9,877 nucleotides of DNA from positions 1,054 to 10,930 of the forward strand of contig JABDAI010000041.1 in assembly GCA_013289195.1 (NCBI GenBank). The letters are read 5' to 3'. The stretch's first letter is position 1, and each line of letters starts with the position of its first letter. Below the pieces are notes generated by a model. It made no database searches. It saw nothing but the letters and a program-made list of their open reading frames with translations, and had not been told where the DNA came from. Source of the DNA: Verrucomicrobiota bacterium. Lineage in GTDB: Bacteria > Verrucomicrobiota > Verrucomicrobiae > Opitutales > CG1-02-43-26. Below are positions 7,444 to 9,877 of this stretch, in pieces. The position numbers and the translations under genes are program-made.

Positions 7444-8310
7444 TTATAAAAATCTTCCTTCTTTTGATGCTTTTTGTCGGAATACTTTCAAACAGCGCTG
7501 CGTCATTTCACCTGGAACGCCCGTGCCTATCTTCCTTGCATCGACTTCCACTACTGGCATAATCTCAGCGGCTGTCCCTGTTAAAAAACATTCATCCGCA
7601 TTCCAAACATCATATCGGGTCAATTTTGTGGTTTTCAAAGGAATATTGAGTTCCTGTACAATTTTCTTTAAAACTTCACGAGTCACACCTTTTAAGGCCC
7701 CATCGGAAGAATCGGGCGTATACATGATTCCTTTTGAAACGGTAAATATATTATCTGCAGTACACTCTGCTACGTAACCTTGTTCGTTTAACATAATTGC
7801 TTCTAGATAACCATGCTGAGCAGCTTCCATCTTAGCTATTATGTTATTTAAATAATTTAATGACTTTACTTGCGTTGCAAAGGCCCCTGGTGCTACTCGT
7901 CTTGTAGGCACCGTAATAATCTTTAAACCACTTTCATAAAGCCCAGGTGAGTAAAGTGAAATTTGCCCTGCAATAATAATCAATTGAGGATCATTACATC
8001 CTTTTGGAGAAAGTCCTAAAGAACCCTTCCCTCTTGTGACGACAAGTCTTATATATCCATTGATCAATGCATTTTGGCGACAAGTTTCAAGCACAGCCTG
8101 AGCCATCTCTTCGCGACTCCATGGAAGAGTCAATAATATCGACTTTGCTGAATATTCTAATCGCTCTAAATGCTCATCCAACTTAAAGACACATTTTTCA
8201 TACAATCTTATCCCTTCAAAAACCCCATCTCCGTAAAGTAACCCATGATCAAAAACAGATATTTTTGCATCTTCTTCATTATAAAACTTACCATTGATAT
8301 AGATTTTCAT
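7444..8310 (-). CDS. ilvE: Class IV PLP aminotransferase, probably branched-chain amino acid aminotransferase
   Basis: A predicted 288-residue cytoplasmic fold-type IV transaminase, the short BCAT form. Such enzymes exchange the amino group between Leu, Ile or Val and 2-oxoglutarate. Seen in sequence: FDHGLLYGDGVFEGIR (20-35), the typical N-terminal motif, where FEGIR favours BCAT over D-amino acid transaminase; the likely PLP Schiff-base Lys149 in VKSLNYLNN; the cofactor-binding segment VAECTADNIF (180-189) with Glu182 expected to contact the pyridine nitrogen; and the phosphate-binding turn TGTAAEI (244-250). All key residues are present. Substrate cannot be fixed from sequence, and 4-amino-4-deoxychorismate lyase and D-Ala transaminase are relatives. 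It is the first gene of the array with mcsB and clpC, with a good promoter about 37 bases upstream. No other branched-chain pathway gene is in the window. Confidence 0.88.
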   Translation of the reverse strand: MKIYINGKFYNEEDAKISVFDHGLLYGDGVFEGIRLYEKCVFKLDEHLERLEYSAKSILLTLPWSREEMAQAVLETCRQNALINGYIRLVVTRGKGSLGLSPKGCNDPQLIIIAGQISLYSPGLYESGLKIITVPTRRVAPGAFATQVKSLNYLNNIIAKMEAAQHGYLEAIMLNEQGYVAECTADNIFTVSKGIMYTPDSSDGALKGVTREVLKKIVQELNIPLKTTKLTRYDVWNADECFLTGTAAEIMPVVEVDARKIGTGVPGEMTQRCLKVFRQKASKEGRFL

Positions 8311-8346
8311 AAAACTTTTAGATATTTATTTAAAACTTCAATATCA

Positions 8347-8375
8347 ATGCTAGGTATTTCTGTGCTAAAGGTCAA
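8347..8375 (-). promoter_or_regulatory. Sigma70-type promoter for the ilvE-mcsB-clpC array
   Basis: On the minus strand, TTGACC (8370-8375) is followed, after exactly 17 bases, by TAGCAT (8347-8352). These match the -35 and -10 consensus at 5/6 and 4/6 positions. Transcription would start near 8340 and give a leader of about 30 bases before the ilvE ATG at 8308-8310. No CtsR-type direct heptad repeat or CIRCE inverted repeat is seen around it, so heat-shock control of the usual Firmicute kind is not evident. Confidence 0.55.
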
Positions 8376-8434
8376 GGTACTAAAATAAAGAATATTGCCA
8401 GAATCGCAGCAAACAAGTAAAAAATTGTTATTCC

Positions 8435-8464
8435 AAAAAATCTTATTAACCCGAACTCAGGTTA
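8435..8464 (-). terminator. Weak intrinsic terminator after the small secreted protein gene
   Basis: On the minus strand TAACC and GGTTA (8460-8464 with 8447-8451) form a 5-bp stem around an 8-base loop, extendable by one G-T pair. It is followed six bases later than ideal by six T (complement of 8435-8440). It lies 31 bases after the stop at 8496. The stem is short, so read-through into the ilvE array is plausible. Confidence 0.35.
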
Positions 8465-8495
8465 TTAGTAAAAATTATTTTTTAATCAATTTGAA

Positions 8496-8975
8496 TTACT
8501 CATCTTCTTTTTTAAATATTTGATTTTTTAATTTTAAATTTTTAATTAACGTCGTTAACACTCCTCTTAAGCTTGGAGAATCTATATCATCGTTTCCAAT
8601 CAATCTTTCAAAAACAAATTTATCTTGAGCTAATTCTTTGCATCCTCCTTTTATCTTTATATTATTCCTAAAAGTAGTAATTTTTTGCTGAACAGTTTCT
8701 ACCTGTACAGGTATAGAACTATTTTCATCACCTTTGGATTTACTTATCTCAAGAACTTTTCCTAATTGTTTTTCAATCTTTTTACAAACCTCAACCATAT
8801 CTTCGCATGCTTTTTTCATTTTATCTGATTCATAAGTTCTATAATCTCCATAAATTTTACCCAATTCCTTTCTTAATTCTATCAATTGATCAATAGGTTC
8901 ATCATAAGGTCCCTCTCCATAAGCAAGTTGAAGAATCCCTATGAATAACATTGTTATTATACTTATTACCTTCAT
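8496..8975 (-). CDS. Small secreted protein of unknown function
   Basis: I do not recognise a family. The 159-residue product begins with a short basic n-region and a hydrophobic stretch (residues about 3-18), ending in AYG-EG, a plausible signal-peptidase I site near residue 20. The mature protein is predicted largely helical and highly charged, with many Lys and Glu. It contains three Cys: 57 and 64, seven residues apart on one helix face, and 112. No metal-binding or enzymatic motif is evident, and there is no lipobox Cys at the cleavage point, so it is probably soluble in the periplasm or outside the cell. It starts 29 bases after the carbonic anhydrase stop codon on the same strand, so the two are probably co-transcribed and may act in the same compartment. 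The start ATG at 8973-8975 has only a weak AGTGA element ahead. Codon use is as AT-rich as its neighbours. Confidence 0.75.
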   Translation of the reverse strand: MKVISIITMLFIGILQLAYGEGPYDEPIDQLIELRKELGKIYGDYRTYESDKMKKACEDMVEVCKKIEKQLGKVLEISKSKGDENSSIPVQVETVQQKITTFRNNIKIKGGCKELAQDKFVFERLIGNDDIDSPSLRGVLTTLIKNLKLKNQIFKKEDE

Positions 8976-9004
8976 TTTTTCACTGTTTGCATTGTTTTTA
9001 AGAC

Positions 9005-9727
9005 TTATTCTTTTTTATTAGATTTTGGACTCACTACCTTCAAATCTTTCACTCCTTTGAACAATTCATTATTCCTAATTTCAGCATCACTTACTTCTCC
9101 ATTAACGTTCACAAATATTAAAGCTCCATAGCCGTATCCAAAAGTATTATGTATATCATAAATGGCTCCTACTACAAATAATTCCTTTTTCTTGATGCTA
9201 TCTTTATATTTTGCTAATGCTGTTTCTATCTGATTATTTACATTATTGATGATGCCTTCTTTCTCATCTGTTGCACCTCCTACATCTATTGTATCTAATT
9301 CCTTCTTGATAGTATTAGGCAATCCTTTATACCCTTTTATGGCTGCTTCCACGGCGCCACATCCTGTATGGCCTAAAATGAATAAGAGAGGAGTTTTTAA
9401 AATTAATACTCCATAATCCACCGATCCTGGGTTGCTATCAATTTGATTACCGATATTGCGAATGGTAAATAAGTTTCCTTTAGGATTATCGTGTAAGGAA
9501 GTGGGTTGGACTCTTGAATCCGAACACATGACAATGGTTGCACTGGGCGTTTGCTTTTCTAAATAAGCCTCAAAGTCTTTGAGCTCTCTTGCACCGACAA
9601 ATTCATTATTAACTGATATAATTGTTTCTAACTTATCTTTAGCGCGTGTGAAAGGCGTTGGCTCTTCAGCATTTAGAGTAAGTAAACTGAACAAAACACA
9701 GATCGAGAAGAAGGATAACTTTTTCAT
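9005..9727 (-). CDS. Exported beta-class carbonic anhydrase
   Basis: It interconverts CO2 and bicarbonate at a zinc site. The 240-residue product carries the beta-class motifs CSDSR (68-72) and HTGCG (120-124). Zinc ligands are expected to be Cys68, His120 and Cys123, with Asp70-Arg72 as the catalytic dyad, so the active site looks complete. The N-terminus (1-20) is a clear signal peptide: KK, a hydrophobic core, then LNA before EEP. This makes it periplasmic rather than cytosolic, which is less usual for beta-class enzymes. The mature length of about 220 is normal for the family, and the C-terminus ends in a Lys-rich tail. It is first of two genes, followed by the small secreted protein after 29 bases. 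No Shine-Dalgarno sequence is visible before the ATG at 9725-9727. Likely roles are bicarbonate supply or periplasmic pH control, which is inference. Confidence 0.93.
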   Translation of the reverse strand: MKKLSFFSICVLFSLLTLNAEEPTPFTRAKDKLETIISVNNEFVGARELKDFEAYLEKQTPSATIVMCSDSRVQPTSLHDNPKGNLFTIRNIGNQIDSNPGSVDYGVLILKTPLLFILGHTGCGAVEAAIKGYKGLPNTIKKELDTIDVGGATDEKEGIINNVNNQIETALAKYKDSIKKKELFVVGAIYDIHNTFGYGYGALIFVNVNGEVSDAEIRNNELFKGVKDLKVVSPKSNKKE

Positions 9728-9877
9728 TTTCTAATGGGGTTAGGGTTGAAGTTAAAAAGTTGGGGTCAAATTGCTTTATCAAAACATCGATTTCTTATAA
9801 AATAAATGCTTTTTATTAATTAATAATATATCATTGAAAATGTCCATCGAAATCGAAGCGTTTTTATTTTTATTTTC
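9728..9877. other. AT-rich upstream region of the carbonic anhydrase gene, no gene seen
   Basis: This 150-base stretch has no credible reading frame. It is very AT-rich around 9812-9832 (an ATTAATTAAT palindrome followed by ATATAT). On the minus strand there are several -10-like hexamers, for example TATAAG near 9795-9800, but no convincing -35 partner at 16-18 bases, so I do not name one promoter. A short direct repeat, ATCGAA twice in a row, occurs near 9846-9857. Confidence 0.4.

Noticed and set aside
7356..7777. Plus-strand frames opposite the start of mcsB and the end of ilvE
   Set aside because: They overlap two well-supported minus-strand genes and lack ribosome sites. The hydrophobic N-terminus of one comes from the AT-rich gap read backwards.
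9785..9857. Inverted 7-mers (ATCGATT-like with AAATCGA) upstream of the carbonic anhydrase as an operator or terminator
   Set aside because: The arms are short, more than 50 bases apart and in low-complexity sequence; chance is likely.
1..9877. tRNA, rRNA or riboswitch
   Set aside because: No cloverleaf, rRNA-like block or recognisable riboswitch core was seen in the short intergenic gaps.

Overview
The window is AT-rich bacterial DNA, apparently from a diderm (Gram-negative-type) organism. Three products carry Sec-type signal peptides, and one of them is an outer-membrane beta-barrel ending in a C-terminal Phe. The ClpC N-terminal repeats look to me most like those of the PVC superphylum (Verrucomicrobiota, Lentisphaerota, Chlamydiota). 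Together with the AT-richness and the large repetitive coiled-coil protein, this suggests a host-associated or reduced-genome member of that group. A lineage such as Dependentiae is not excluded. The taxonomic reading is inference from remembered family resemblance, not from a search.

Layout: (1) 1-2799, plus strand, is the 3' part of a very large gene whose start lies outside the window. It encodes tandem 208-residue helical repeats, then a Lys/Glu-rich coiled coil, then two divergent copies of an unrecognised beta-rich domain. (2) 2842-2894 is a perfect 19-bp hairpin between convergent genes, a likely bidirectional terminator. (3) 8310-2940, minus strand, is a four-gene same-strand array: a class IV (branched-chain type) aminotransferase, the protein-arginine kinase McsB, the AAA+ unfoldase ClpC and an outer-membrane beta-barrel protein. 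A good sigma70-type promoter lies just upstream of the aminotransferase. (4) 9727-8496, minus strand, is a two-gene unit: an exported beta-carbonic anhydrase followed by a small secreted protein I do not recognise. A weak terminator follows it. (5) 9728-9877 is AT-rich upstream DNA with no gene visible.

The clearest functional module is mcsB-clpC. In Firmicutes, McsB marks proteins with phospho-arginine and ClpC reads that mark and feeds them to ClpP. Both the writer motifs (catalytic-core motifs and the RDxxRA allosteric site) and the reader glutamates (two GTEH motifs in the ClpC N-domain) are intact here, but McsA and CtsR are not in the cluster. The exported carbonic anhydrase and its small secreted neighbour probably act in the periplasm. 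The least explained object is the giant repeat protein, with near-identical repeats at DNA level and an apparently uncharacterised duplicated C-terminal domain.
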